A program made the translations under genes and the position numbers. 32,432 bases of DNA from Xenococcaceae cyanobacterium MO_188.B32. GTDB lineage: Bacteria > Cyanobacteriota > Cyanobacteriia > Cyanobacteriales > Xenococcaceae. This document shows positions 14,550 through 22,496 of the stretch, one piece after another. Position 1 is the first letter of the stretch. The number at the start of each line of letters is the position of its first letter. The notes under the pieces are model-generated. The model was not told the origin of the DNA and did no database searches. It was given only the letters and a program-made list of their open reading frames with translations. The DNA lies in the NCBI GenBank assembly GCA_030065635.1, contig JASJDJ010000069.1, positions 1 through 32,432 on the forward strand. The letters run 5' to 3'.

Positions 14550-15323
14550 ATGAATGCTTATTCTATTTTGAGTCAGACTGAACGTCTAAGAATTAGTGAT
14601 GGGAAAATTATCCCCATTTTTGGCGGTCTTGTTTCTCCAGATCGCTTACTGATATTAATCTGGTCACAATTAGGAGATTTTGACAGTTTAGAATACGCTT
14701 GGTGGCTACAAAGAGAGTCTTCTAAGCTTCAAGACAAGGGCATACAAGTTCGCGCTATTGGTATTGGCGATCGCAATTCTGGTCTAAAATTTTGTGAGTA
14801 TACAGGGTTTCCCCCAGAATGGCTATTTATCGATCCTCAAGCAGAGATTCATAAACAATTAGAACTTTATCAAGGCTTATCCTGGAAATTCCCTTTTCTC
14901 TCCACAGCCCAAAATGCTTGGCTCAATTTAATTCTCATGTGTGCGGGTATTGGCAGTCCTGGTACTCTTTCCGAAGTCTTTCGCGGTTACAAGGGCGATC
15001 GCCAAGCACCCCAGTTAATTGGTGACGAAGAAGTTATTCGTGCTACTCCCCTACCACCAATTAAAGGTTCATTTTTTAAGCTAGCAGGAGGAACTGGCTT
15101 TCAGCGTCCTTTTGAACTAGCAACTCTACGCTTGCGAAATATGACTGAAGTTCTCAGTAATTGGCAAACTTATGTCCCCCAACAAGCTTATTTAACCCAA
15201 CGAGGAGGAACTTTTTTGTTTGACTCCCAAGGTAACTTACTCTACGAACATCGCGATCGAGGTATTTTGGGTTTTGCAAAAAATATGAGCAATCCTCTCG
15301 AATTTCTTTGGGAAAATGCTTAA
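14550..15323 (+). CDS. Peroxiredoxin-like protein (AhpC/TSA_2 group) without the active-site cysteine
   Basis: The 257-residue protein matches the cyanobacterial and plastid peroxiredoxin-like group. It has a thioredoxin-fold start (LLILIWSQLGDFDSLEYAWW), a central GIQVRAIGIGDR, then FIDPQAEIHKQLELYQG. The end has TFLFDSQGNLLYEHRDRGILGFA, the last strands of a thioredoxin-like fold. At the place where peroxiredoxins have their reactive Cys or CxxC, this protein reads SQLGDFDS, so ordinary peroxidase chemistry is unlikely. Cysteines occur elsewhere (KFCEYTG, LMCAGIG). A binding or structural role in photosynthetic membranes is possible. It lies 38 bases after mazF but need not be co-transcribed. 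Confidence 0.7.
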   Translation: MNAYSILSQTERLRISDGKIIPIFGGLVSPDRLLILIWSQLGDFDSLEYAWWLQRESSKLQDKGIQVRAIGIGDRNSGLKFCEYTGFPPEWLFIDPQAEIHKQLELYQGLSWKFPFLSTAQNAWLNLILMCAGIGSPGTLSEVFRGYKGDRQAPQLIGDEEVIRATPLPPIKGSFFKLAGGTGFQRPFELATLRLRNMTEVLSNWQTYVPQQAYLTQRGGTFLFDSQGNLLYEHRDRGILGFAKNMSNPLEFLWENA

Positions 15324-15529
15324 ATTTTAGTTGGGAGTTCGGGATATCGGCAGCCAAACTTAGATGTGGTAGTATTTCTAGCTTTAGAGGTCTCTTTTTT
15401 GGTGATGAAAGCGGGTTATGATTGTCGATCGAACCAGAGCAAATGCTTGTTATTCAGTACTTCTTTCCCCCTGTATTCATATTTTTCTTTCTAGGGATAC
15501 CGTTTTTTTTAACTTTTTCAGTTAACCTT

Positions 15530-15572
15530 ATCTATAATCATTATATTAAGAAATGTAATGATTTATAGATAA
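15530..15572. promoter_or_regulatory. Inverted repeat upstream of the unknown gene at 15598
   Basis: TTATCTATAATCATTA (from about 15530) is mirrored by TAATGATTTATAGATAA (to about 15572), with one mismatch or bulge and a loop of about 10 bases. It ends 25 bases before the start codon. It could be an operator covering the promoter or an RNA hairpin in the leader. The remaining part of the 274-base spacer 15324-15597 shows nothing else I can name. Confidence 0.4.
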
Positions 15573-15597
15573 GTCTAGCAATTTAATCAGGTTGCCG

Positions 15598-16305
15598 ATG
15601 AAATTTCAAAGAGAATTTTTTGACCGTGTACCCAAAACAGTCATGCCACGCCCTTATTTTGCAGAAGAGAATGATATTCTCGGTCAGAGGGGAACGGCTT
15701 GGGCTGTGGATGCTGCTATCTACGGAGATAACTATCATCTGGATCGAGAGCAGGGGTTGCTTGAAATTTACGAAGCTGGTTCAGCAATTAGTTTCTACAA
15801 TTTACTACCTCGAAAAAATAAATACGAACAAGAAGGGCTTTATTTGCGGTTGAAATTGGCTTATCGGACAACAGCCAATGCCAACGTCAATATCCGCAAT
15901 TTTTCAGGAAATCATGTAACTTTACCCAATAGCTTTCATGGTGATATATACGATGACCCCGAAACCTACTGGTATGTAACTGACGATCTCACTCTTAATA
16001 TCAATTCAATTTATTCAGGGGAAAAACTCTGGATTCAGAGAGTTGACTGGGAATGGATGAGTAAAGAGATAGTTTACGAAGATGAAGTTCAAGAACGGGA
16101 TATTTTTCTGATTAGGTCTTTGGAGGAAATTGAAAATTTATATTCTCCTACAGAGATAACTCCCAAATCCGTGAAAAATTTCTTGATGGAAAAGATTCAA
16201 AAAGATGATGAGTTTGCCAAGCGTTGTCTGGCTATATTGAATCAAGATCGATTAATGAGTAAAGATCTAAGCCAACTGTTTGTAGAAAGCGGATTTAACA
16301 ATTAA
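15598..16305 (+). CDS. Hypothetical protein, unrecognised
   Basis: I do not recognise this 235-residue protein. ATG 15598 is chosen because AGG lies 6 bases upstream; a TTG at 15592 would add two residues. It has no signal peptide and no membrane segment. Residues about 25-145 look beta-rich with many aromatic residues (YGDNYHLDREQ, YDDPETYWYVTDD, KLWIQRVDWEW), suggesting a beta-sandwich, perhaps binding sugars or protein. Residues about 160-235 are charged and helical (FLMEKIQKDDEFAKRCLAIL). It precedes the glycogen branching enzyme gene on the same strand by 101 bases, so a link to glycogen is conceivable but unsupported. Confidence 0.6.
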   Translation: MKFQREFFDRVPKTVMPRPYFAEENDILGQRGTAWAVDAAIYGDNYHLDREQGLLEIYEAGSAISFYNLLPRKNKYEQEGLYLRLKLAYRTTANANVNIRNFSGNHVTLPNSFHGDIYDDPETYWYVTDDLTLNINSIYSGEKLWIQRVDWEWMSKEIVYEDEVQERDIFLIRSLEEIENLYSPTEITPKSVKNFLMEKIQKDDEFAKRCLAILNQDRLMSKDLSQLFVESGFNN

Positions 16306-16406
16306 CCATCGACAATTGACAATGAGCAACTAATCTCAGTCTTCTCATTGTCAATTATTTAGTAAGAATGCTCGAAAATCAAAAGCCATAATAATTTTTT
16401 ATAAAA

Positions 16407-18344
16407 ATGACAGTAGTTACACAAGCAGATTGGTTGACCGATTTTGATTTATATTTATTCGGAGAAGGAAGACACTACAACATCTACGAAAAACTTGGAG
16501 CTCATCTGACCGAAAGGGAAGGACAATCGGGAGTTTATTTTGCTGTTTGGGCACCGAATGCCCAGGAAGTTGGAGTAGTGGGAGATTTCAACAACTGGGA
16601 TAATCGTCAGTGCTTGATGGCACGTAACCAGATGGGAATTTGGGAGGCATTTGTTCCTGGTCTTCAAGCGGGGGAAAAGTATAAGTATGCCATCAAAAAC
16701 GCTCACGGTCATTGCTGTTTAAAAACCGACCCCTATGGCTATCAACAGGAGTTACGCCCAGCTACAGCTTCGATCGTGACAGACTTGTCCTACTCTTGGC
16801 AGGACGAATCTTGGCTGGCCAAACGCGCCCAAACCAATCTTCATGAAAGCCCAATTTCCGTTTATGAAGTTCATCTTGGTTCCTGGCTGCATTCTAGTCT
16901 GGAAAGCCCTCCTGAAAGCGGTCAAGCGGTATCAGTCCCTCACAAGTCTGGTGCGCGGTTTCTGACTTATCGAGAATTGGCTGACAAACTCATCCCCTAC
17001 GTTAAAGAAGTTGGCTACACTCACATCGAATTGTTACCCGTTACCGAGCATCCCTTTGATGGTTCTTGGGGTTATCAAGTAGTCGGTTACTATGCGCCTA
17101 CATCTCGTTATGGTACGCCTCAAGATTTTATGTATTTTATCGATCGCTGTCACCAAGCAGGGATTGGCGTGCTAATCGATTGGGTACCCGGACATTTTCC
17201 CAAAGATGCTCATGGTCTGGCTTCATTTGATGGAACTCACCTTTACGAATACGCTGATTGGCGCAAAGGAGAACATAAAGGTTGGGGAACTCTTGTGTTC
17301 AATTACGAACGCCATGAAGTGCGTAATTTTCTCATTGCCAGTGCCTTATTCTGGTTTGAGAAATATCATATTGATGGGATTCGAGTTGATGCCGTTGCTT
17401 CCATGCTCTATCTCGACTACGAACGACAAGAATGGGTAACTAATACCTACGGCGGTCGAGAAAACTTAGAAGCGGTAGAGTTTCTCCGCCAATTGAACGA
17501 GGCAATTTTTCAAAATTATCCTGGTGTTCTTTCTATAGCCGAAGAATCTACCACCTGGGAAAAAGTATCCCATCCCATAGATATAGGCGGTTTAGGATTT
17601 AATTTTAAGTGGAATATGGGCTGGATGAACGATACCTTAAGCTATTTTCACGTTCACCCCCAAGACCGTTCCAACGTTCACAACAAGCTGACTTTTAGTA
17701 TTTGGTACGCCTTTACTGAAAAGTTCATGCTGGCACTTTCCCACGATGAGGTGGTTCATGGTAAAGGACATCTGTGGCAAAAAATGTCTGGGGATGACTC
17801 CCAAAAAATGGCAAATTTGCGCGCGCTTTTTGGCTATATGTTTACTCATCCCGGCAAGAAAACCCTCTTTATGGGTATGGAGTTTGGTCAGACGCGAGAA
17901 TGGAATGTTAATGCTGACTTAGACTGGTGGTTGCTCGAAGCTGAACCCCATCGACAAATACACCAGCTAGTCAAAGATTGGCATCAAATTTACCATTCTG
18001 AACCAGCACTTTACATTAATGACTTTACCAATGAAGGATTCGAGTGGATTGACTGTAATGATATGCCCCGAGGCATGATTACTTATCTAAGGAAGGATAA
18101 ATATTCCGATGATGTTCTGCTTGTAGTTTGTAACTTTAAGCCCAATGTCTATCAAAATTATTGGTTAGGAGTGAGAGAACCAGGTTCTTATCGAGAACTA
18201 ATTAATACGGACGATAAAAAGTATGGAGGTAGCGGTACGATCAATCCCAATCTGGAAACCCGACAGTGGAACTCATCCCCCTGGCCCCATGCTCTAGAGA
18301 TTAATGTGCCGGCACTTTCCGTCATGACCTTTAAAAAAAGCTAA
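16407..18344 (+). CDS. glgB: 1,4-alpha-glucan (glycogen) branching enzyme, short form
   Basis: The 645-residue GH13 enzyme makes alpha-1,6 branches in glycogen. A CBM48-type N domain spans about 25-125 (VYFAVWAPNAQEVGVVGDFN). The catalytic barrel follows with YTHIELLPVTEHPFDGSWGY and IDWVPGHFP. The nucleophile is Asp328 (GIRVDAV), the acid/base Glu379 (SIAEES) and the third acid Asp447 (LSHDEVVHGKG). The C-terminal beta domain ends VPALSVMTFKKS. The common cyanobacterial and E. coli enzymes are about 730-770 residues with an extra N1 domain; this one starts directly before CBM48, so it is the short type and not a truncated copy. ATG 16407 is the only sensible start. Confidence 0.95.
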   Translation: MTVVTQADWLTDFDLYLFGEGRHYNIYEKLGAHLTEREGQSGVYFAVWAPNAQEVGVVGDFNNWDNRQCLMARNQMGIWEAFVPGLQAGEKYKYAIKNAHGHCCLKTDPYGYQQELRPATASIVTDLSYSWQDESWLAKRAQTNLHESPISVYEVHLGSWLHSSLESPPESGQAVSVPHKSGARFLTYRELADKLIPYVKEVGYTHIELLPVTEHPFDGSWGYQVVGYYAPTSRYGTPQDFMYFIDRCHQAGIGVLIDWVPGHFPKDAHGLASFDGTHLYEYADWRKGEHKGWGTLVFNYERHEVRNFLIASALFWFEKYHIDGIRVDAVASMLYLDYERQEWVTNTYGGRENLEAVEFLRQLNEAIFQNYPGVLSIAEESTTWEKVSHPIDIGGLGFNFKWNMGWMNDTLSYFHVHPQDRSNVHNKLTFSIWYAFTEKFMLALSHDEVVHGKGHLWQKMSGDDSQKMANLRALFGYMFTHPGKKTLFMGMEFGQTREWNVNADLDWWLLEAEPHRQIHQLVKDWHQIYHSEPALYINDFTNEGFEWIDCNDMPRGMITYLRKDKYSDDVLLVVCNFKPNVYQNYWLGVREPGSYRELINTDDKKYGGSGTINPNLETRQWNSSPWPHALEINVPALSVMTFKKS

Positions 18345-18350
18345 GCAATA

Positions 18351-18482
18351 CCTCCAGACCAAGAGAAGACTGTTTCTGTGTACCAGTCAGTGGTTGAAGA
18401 GTTGGTCGAACAACTACAACAAGCCGATATTTTGCATCTCGATGAAACCCATTGGTATAAGCAAGGTTCTCTTCCTAGTTGA
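18351..18482 (+). pseudogene. IS66-family transposase remnant
   Basis: A 44-codon stretch (43 residues and a TGA stop) reads in frame with VVEELVEQLQQADILHLDET followed by HWYKQGSLPS. This matches the IS66 transposase catalytic region, where (A)D-x-LHxDETxW is diagnostic. The family continues into a tryptophan-rich strand after the glycine, but here a TGA stop (18480-18482) intervenes. No start codon, flanking transposase or terminal repeats remain. It begins only 6 bases after the glgB stop, so an old insertion and deletion took place at the 3' edge of glgB. Confidence 0.7.
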
Positions 18483-18582
18483 CTAACTAAATAAGTCTTT
18501 GGATAGATGAAATAAATACATAACAATGTCTATAATCGAGCGAGAAAACTTTTATATATACAAAATTACAAGGTAATCTACG

Positions 18583-18765
18583 ATGAGTATTGAAGATAGA
18601 ATTAAAGCCACTGGAAAAAATATCGAAGGTAAAGTCCAAGAAATGGTAGGAGAGATTACTGGCAACCCTCAAGATAAAGCCGAAGGAAAAGAAAAGCAAG
18701 CTCAAGCCCAGGTAGAGCATAGTGTAGAAAACATGAAAGACAATATCAAAAAAGCGATCGACTAA
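18583..18765 (+). CDS. CsbD-family stress protein
   Basis: The 60-residue, very hydrophilic protein is typical CsbD: RIKATGKNIEGKVQEMVGEI is the conserved helix region, followed by TGNPQDKAEGKEKQAQ. CsbD-like proteins are small general-stress proteins of unknown biochemical role, often induced by salt or stationary phase. AAGG lies 9 bases before the ATG. It stands alone between the IS66 remnant and two hairpins at 18802-18862 that would end its transcript. Confidence 0.88.
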   Translation: MSIEDRIKATGKNIEGKVQEMVGEITGNPQDKAEGKEKQAQAQVEHSVENMKDNIKKAID

Positions 18766-18801
18766 TTGGTAGTTATTGCTAATATTTTTACGAGCGAACT
18801 T

Positions 18802-18862
18802 GGCGAGGTTTCCTCGCCTAAAGCACGCGCGAGTTGACTAGGGTTTGGCATTGCCAGACCCT
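18802..18862 (+). terminator. Two hairpins after the CsbD-like gene
   Basis: GGCGAGG-TTT-CCTCGCC (18802-18818) is a perfect 7-bp hairpin. AGGGTTTGGCA-TTGCCAGACCCT (18840-18862) is a near-perfect one, followed by TGATATTTAT. Together they probably end csbD transcription and separate it from alanine dehydrogenase. Confidence 0.5.
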
Positions 18863-18961
18863 TGATATTTATCAATAGTAATTTTGGGAACAAAAGTAAT
18901 ATAAGCCACAGCAGCTCATTTCTTGTTAAGACAGTATTGAGGAATTAAGAAAGGATGTGTT

Positions 18962-20047
18962 ATGGAAATAGGTGTTCCCAAAGAAACTAAAGATCGAGAA
19001 TTTCGTGTCGGTTTGTCTCCTAGTAGTGTCCGAGTACTAAGCGAACATAATCATGTAGTGTTTGTGGAGACTAATGCTGGAGTTGGTTCTGGTTTTAGCG
19101 ATCGCGATTATCAACAGGCTGGAGCTAAAATTGTTTCTACTGCCACTGAAGCTTGGAATCGAGAATTAATCGTTAAAGTTAAAGAACCTCTGGCAAAAGA
19201 ATATCAATTTATTAATAAAGAACAAATAATCTTTACTTATCTTCATTTAGCTGCCGATCGCGCTTTGACAGAATGTTTAATCGAATCTGGAGTCAGTGCG
19301 ATCGCTTATGAAACCGTAGAATTGGATGATGGGAGACTTCCCCTACTTACTCCCATGAGTGTTATTGCAGGACGTTTATCCGTACAGTTTGGAGCCAGAT
19401 ATTTAGAAAAACAGCAAGGAGGAAGAGGGGTATTATTAGGTGGTGTGCCTGGGGTACGTCCCGGTAGAGTAGTTATTCTTGGTGGTGGGGTAGTAGGGAC
19501 AGAAGCAGCTAAAATTGCGGTAGGTATGGGCGCGCAAGTCCAAATTATCGACATCAATGTCGATCGCCTGGCATATTTAGAGACTTTATTTGGTTCCAGA
19601 GTAGAATTACTTTACAGCAGTACACCCCAGATAGAAGCGGTTGTTCCCGAAGCAGATTTATTAATTGGGGCAGTGTTAGTTGTAGGTAAAAAAGCTCCTA
19701 CCCTAGTTACTCGTAGTTTAGTGCAAAAAATGCGCCCGGGCTCGGTAATTGTAGATGTAGCAGTAGATCAGGGTGGCTGTATCGAAACCTTACATACTAC
19801 TTCCCATACGAATCCTACTTACGTTGAAGAAGGGGTAGTTCATTTTGGTGTTCCTAATATGCCCGGTGCAGTTCCTTGGACAGCTACCCAAGCATTAAAT
19901 AATACTACTTTACCTTATGTTTTAAAATTGGCCGATTTCGGCTTAGAAGCTTTAGGTAAAGATCCCGCTTTAGCTAGAGGTTTAAATATCAAAAATCATC
20001 AGATTGTTCATCCCGCCGTACAAGAGGTATTTCCCGATTTAATATAA
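18962..20047 (+). CDS. ald: Alanine dehydrogenase (NAD-dependent)
   Basis: The 361-residue enzyme interconverts L-alanine with pyruvate and ammonia using NAD(H). Length is normal for the family (about 360-375). Substrate-site residues are visible: Arg15 (REFRVGLSP), Lys74 (VKVKEP) and His95 (TYLHLA). The Rossmann motif GGGVVG is at 174-179, with Asp197 (QIIDINVDR) for the adenosine ribose. VDVAVDQGG supplies the catalytic aspartate region, and GVPNMPGAVPWTATQALNN is a family signature. GGATGTGTT precedes the ATG. It is followed by a phosphate transporter gene after 117 bases. Its role is nitrogen and carbon exchange. Confidence 0.95.
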   Translation: MEIGVPKETKDREFRVGLSPSSVRVLSEHNHVVFVETNAGVGSGFSDRDYQQAGAKIVSTATEAWNRELIVKVKEPLAKEYQFINKEQIIFTYLHLAADRALTECLIESGVSAIAYETVELDDGRLPLLTPMSVIAGRLSVQFGARYLEKQQGGRGVLLGGVPGVRPGRVVILGGGVVGTEAAKIAVGMGAQVQIIDINVDRLAYLETLFGSRVELLYSSTPQIEAVVPEADLLIGAVLVVGKKAPTLVTRSLVQKMRPGSVIVDVAVDQGGCIETLHTTSHTNPTYVEEGVVHFGVPNMPGAVPWTATQALNNTTLPYVLKLADFGLEALGKDPALARGLNIKNHQIVHPAVQEVFPDLI

Positions 20048-20164
20048 GTTCGGAGTTGGCAGCGTTTTAGGGAACGTCTTTACAGGGGTTGTGATTTTTT
20101 TTAAATCTGTGGCTAGATTACGGCTTATGTTTATTTTCAGTAAGCTAGCTATCGATAAATTGAA

Positions 20165-21439
20165 TTGGTTACAAACTTGTCTCTCTCTATTATCGTTCAA
20201 CTTAGTTTAATTTCCCTATTAGCCTTTTATGTCGCTTGGAATTTAGGAGCGAATGATGTTGCCAATTCCATGGGGACTTCTGTAGGTTCAAAAGCGATTA
20301 CTCTAGCTCAAGCGATCGCCATTGCTGGCATACTTGAATTTACTGGGGCGGTTTTGTTCGGGCATGAGGTAGCAGCCACTTTAGCCACAGAAGTAGTAGA
20401 GCCTAATTTGTTTAAAGATAATCCCCAAATGTTTCTAGTGGGGATGGTGTCGGTATTGATAGCTTGTGGTTTATGGTTGCAAATTGCTACTAGTCAAGGC
20501 TTACCCGTCGCTTCATCCCATGCAGTAGTGGGGGCGATCGCTGGTTTTAGTTGGTTGGCTGCTGGTTCACAAGCTATAGATTGGTCTACCATCGGTCGTA
20601 TTTGTCTAGCTTGGATAGTTGCCCCTGTGATGAGTGGCGCGATCGCTGCTGCTTTTTATAGTTTAGTCCGACGCTGGATTTTAACTCAACCCAATTCCTT
20701 AGAACAACTGCGGGAGTGGATACCCTGGCTGAGTAGTATTTTATTGGGTATTTTTGGGGTTATTGTCTTACCTAATTTATTCGATCGATCTTTATTTGAC
20801 TTTATTCCCTTGCCCAGTCAAGATCTTTCTTTAGCATTTGGTGGAGTAGCCACAGTTGGTCTTAGTTGGTATAGTTGGCAGCAATTGGGTAAACAGCAAC
20901 AAAAAATAGCTCAACCAGAACAGGATAGACAAATTATCGAAAAAATTATGGGTAGATTTCAGGTACTAAGTGCTTGCTTTGTCGCTTTTGCCCATGGTTC
21001 TAACGATGTGGGTAACGCGATCGCCCCCTTAGCAGCTATAGTTTATGTGTTGGCAAATAATACCGTGCCTTTGACGAAAATAGATGTCCCCATTTGGATT
21101 TTAATTTTGGGTGGTTTAGGTATTGTTGCTGGTTTGGCAGTACAGGGAAAAAAAGTTATTGCTACTATTGGCGAAGATATTATTACTCTCGTACCTAGTA
21201 CTGGTTTCTGCGCCGAAATTGCCACTGCGACTACTATTTTACTTGCTTCTCGCCTGGGTTTACCCGTGTCTACTTCTCATGCTTTAGTTGGGGGTGTAGT
21301 CGGCATTGGTTTAGTGCGAGGTGGTAAGCAAGTCCGTTGGCAGACAGTTAAATCGGTTATTCTGGCTTGGGTAGTTACTTTACCTGCTGCTGCTGTAATT
21401 GGGGCAGTTAGTTTTACAATCATTAAATCGCTATTATGA
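20165..21439 (+). CDS. Inorganic phosphate transporter, PiT family
   Basis: The 424-residue inner-membrane protein has about 10-11 hydrophobic segments. Both halves carry the PiT signature: WNLGANDVANSMGTSVGS (about 25-43) and FAHGSNDVGNAIAP (about 277-290). Each half also has a second conserved stretch, GLPVASSHAVVGA and GLPVSTSHALVGG, which shows the internal duplication of the family. A charged cytoplasmic loop (about 235-262) separates the halves. Transport is of phosphate with a cation; related members carry sulfate, which cannot be excluded. The start TTG 20165 is tentative, since no ATG lies nearby and no ribosome binding site is clear. Confidence 0.9.
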   Translation: MVTNLSLSIIVQLSLISLLAFYVAWNLGANDVANSMGTSVGSKAITLAQAIAIAGILEFTGAVLFGHEVAATLATEVVEPNLFKDNPQMFLVGMVSVLIACGLWLQIATSQGLPVASSHAVVGAIAGFSWLAAGSQAIDWSTIGRICLAWIVAPVMSGAIAAAFYSLVRRWILTQPNSLEQLREWIPWLSSILLGIFGVIVLPNLFDRSLFDFIPLPSQDLSLAFGGVATVGLSWYSWQQLGKQQQKIAQPEQDRQIIEKIMGRFQVLSACFVAFAHGSNDVGNAIAPLAAIVYVLANNTVPLTKIDVPIWILILGGLGIVAGLAVQGKKVIATIGEDIITLVPSTGFCAEIATATTILLASRLGLPVSTSHALVGGVVGIGLVRGGKQVRWQTVKSVILAWVVTLPAAAVIGAVSFTIIKSLL

Positions 21440-21466
21440 AAATGATCTCTACCTAAAAAGAAAGTC

Positions 21467-22141
21467 GTGTCTGAAACCTTCTCTCCTTCTACGGATAATC
21501 AACCACAAGTAGAATCATCTAATTTAGAAAACCAGTTAGATCGACTCAGTACTCAACTAGCACAAATTCAGCAACAACTTACCCAACTGCAAAATTTACC
21601 CGAACAGGTAACTCAAATCCAACAACAACTCTTACGGGTTGCTGATGTCTATCGCTATGAAAAACTGCAATCTTTTCTCGCAGCAGGTAAATGGTCTGAA
21701 GCCGATACAGAAACAATTCATTTAATTATTACTCTGTCGGAACAACCAGAACTAGAACTCATTCGTCCCGAAGATATTCAACACATTGCCTGTAGTGAAT
21801 TACAAGTGATCGATCGCTTGTGGTCAAAATATAGTGATGGTCGTTTTGGCTTTAGCGTTCAGGTAAAATTTTATCAAGAAATGGGTGGATCGTTAGAAAG
21901 TACGATCGAGCAAGATAACAAGCTAATTCAGAAATGGGGAGAACGTTTAGGCTGGCGCAAAGATGGACGCTGGCTTAAATGTAGAGATTTAGATTATAGT
22001 TTGAATGCCCCTGAGGGTTGTCACCCGTCTAGATGGTGGAATTCTCCTTATGGCTCAAAAATGACCAATTACTTTTTAGCTCGTTTAATTAATTGTGAAC
22101 TAAGCGCGATCGACAAGATCGATCGGGGTAAGCTCATCTAA
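21467..22141 (+). CDS. GUN4-domain protein with N-terminal coiled coil
   Basis: The 224-residue protein starts at GTG 21467, 27 bases after the transporter. Residues 18-58 form a glutamine-rich coiled coil (LDRLSTQLAQIQQQLTQLQ). The GUN4 fold spans about 64-215: LQSFLAAGKWSEAD, IACSELQVIDRLWSKYSDGRFGFSVQ and later GWRKDGRWLK. GUN4 proteins bind porphyrins; the main Gun4 stimulates magnesium chelatase in chlorophyll synthesis. Cyanobacteria carry several extra GUN4-domain proteins of unknown job, and this looks like one of those because of its different N-terminal part. Whether it binds tetrapyrrole cannot be told. Confidence 0.85.
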   Translation: MSETFSPSTDNQPQVESSNLENQLDRLSTQLAQIQQQLTQLQNLPEQVTQIQQQLLRVADVYRYEKLQSFLAAGKWSEADTETIHLIITLSEQPELELIRPEDIQHIACSELQVIDRLWSKYSDGRFGFSVQVKFYQEMGGSLESTIEQDNKLIQKWGERLGWRKDGRWLKCRDLDYSLNAPEGCHPSRWWNSPYGSKMTNYFLARLINCELSAIDKIDRGKLI

Positions 22142-22201
22142 TTTGGTATAAATTGTAACTGAAAAAAATCTGATTAAACCAATTTTTCTTGAAGTTGGAA
22201 A

Positions 22202-22248
22202 AAAGTTCGGCTCAAGTAAATACTCTTGTTCTATTTGAGCCGAACTTT
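22202..22248 (+). terminator. 14-bp inverted repeat after the GUN4 gene
   Basis: AAAGTTCGGCTCAA (22202-22215) and its exact complement (22235-22248) enclose a 19-base loop, 60 bases past the GUN4 stop. There is no T run, so it may act as a terminator only weakly or stabilise the mRNA end. Confidence 0.5.
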
Positions 22249-22293
22249 CAACATACTTTGAGCTAGAAAAAATAAACCCCGAGAGAAAAACTG

Positions 22294-22442
22294 GACAAAG
22301 ATGGACAGACTTCACTACTGTAAAGGTTTGAGAGTCTTAGTTTTTCGCATTTGTGAGGACAAATCCCCCCTTGATTTTAAGAGAAAAATAGTATTCTAGT
22401 ACTAAAAACGGGGGGATTTGTCCAAGTCTGTCCATCTTTGTC
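22294..22442. repeat. Two-tier foldback (MITE-like) element
   Basis: The outer arms are a perfect 19-bp inverted repeat (22294-22312 and 22424-22442; GACAAAGATGGACAGACTT). The inner arms are a perfect 14-bp inverted repeat (22357-22370 and 22410-22423; GGACAAATCCCCCC). On the right the two arms touch and form one 33-base arm. On the left they are split by 44 bases (22313-22356). The inner loop is 39 bases. No transposase gene is inside, so it is a non-autonomous element or a structured RNA. Confidence 0.65.
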
Positions 22443-22461
22443 ATATTTTTTTGTAACCCTT

Positions 22462-22496
22462 GCGATCGCGCAGCGCCTCGCCTCTGGCGCGATCGC
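22462..22496. repeat. HIP1 double palindrome
   Basis: GCGATCGCGC (22462-22471) and GCGCGATCGC (22487-22496) each contain HIP1 (GCGATCGC) and form a 10-bp inverted repeat around a 15-base G+C-rich loop. HIP1 is the most abundant octamer of many cyanobacteria; paired copies of this sort are seen as interspersed repeats. Confidence 0.7.
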
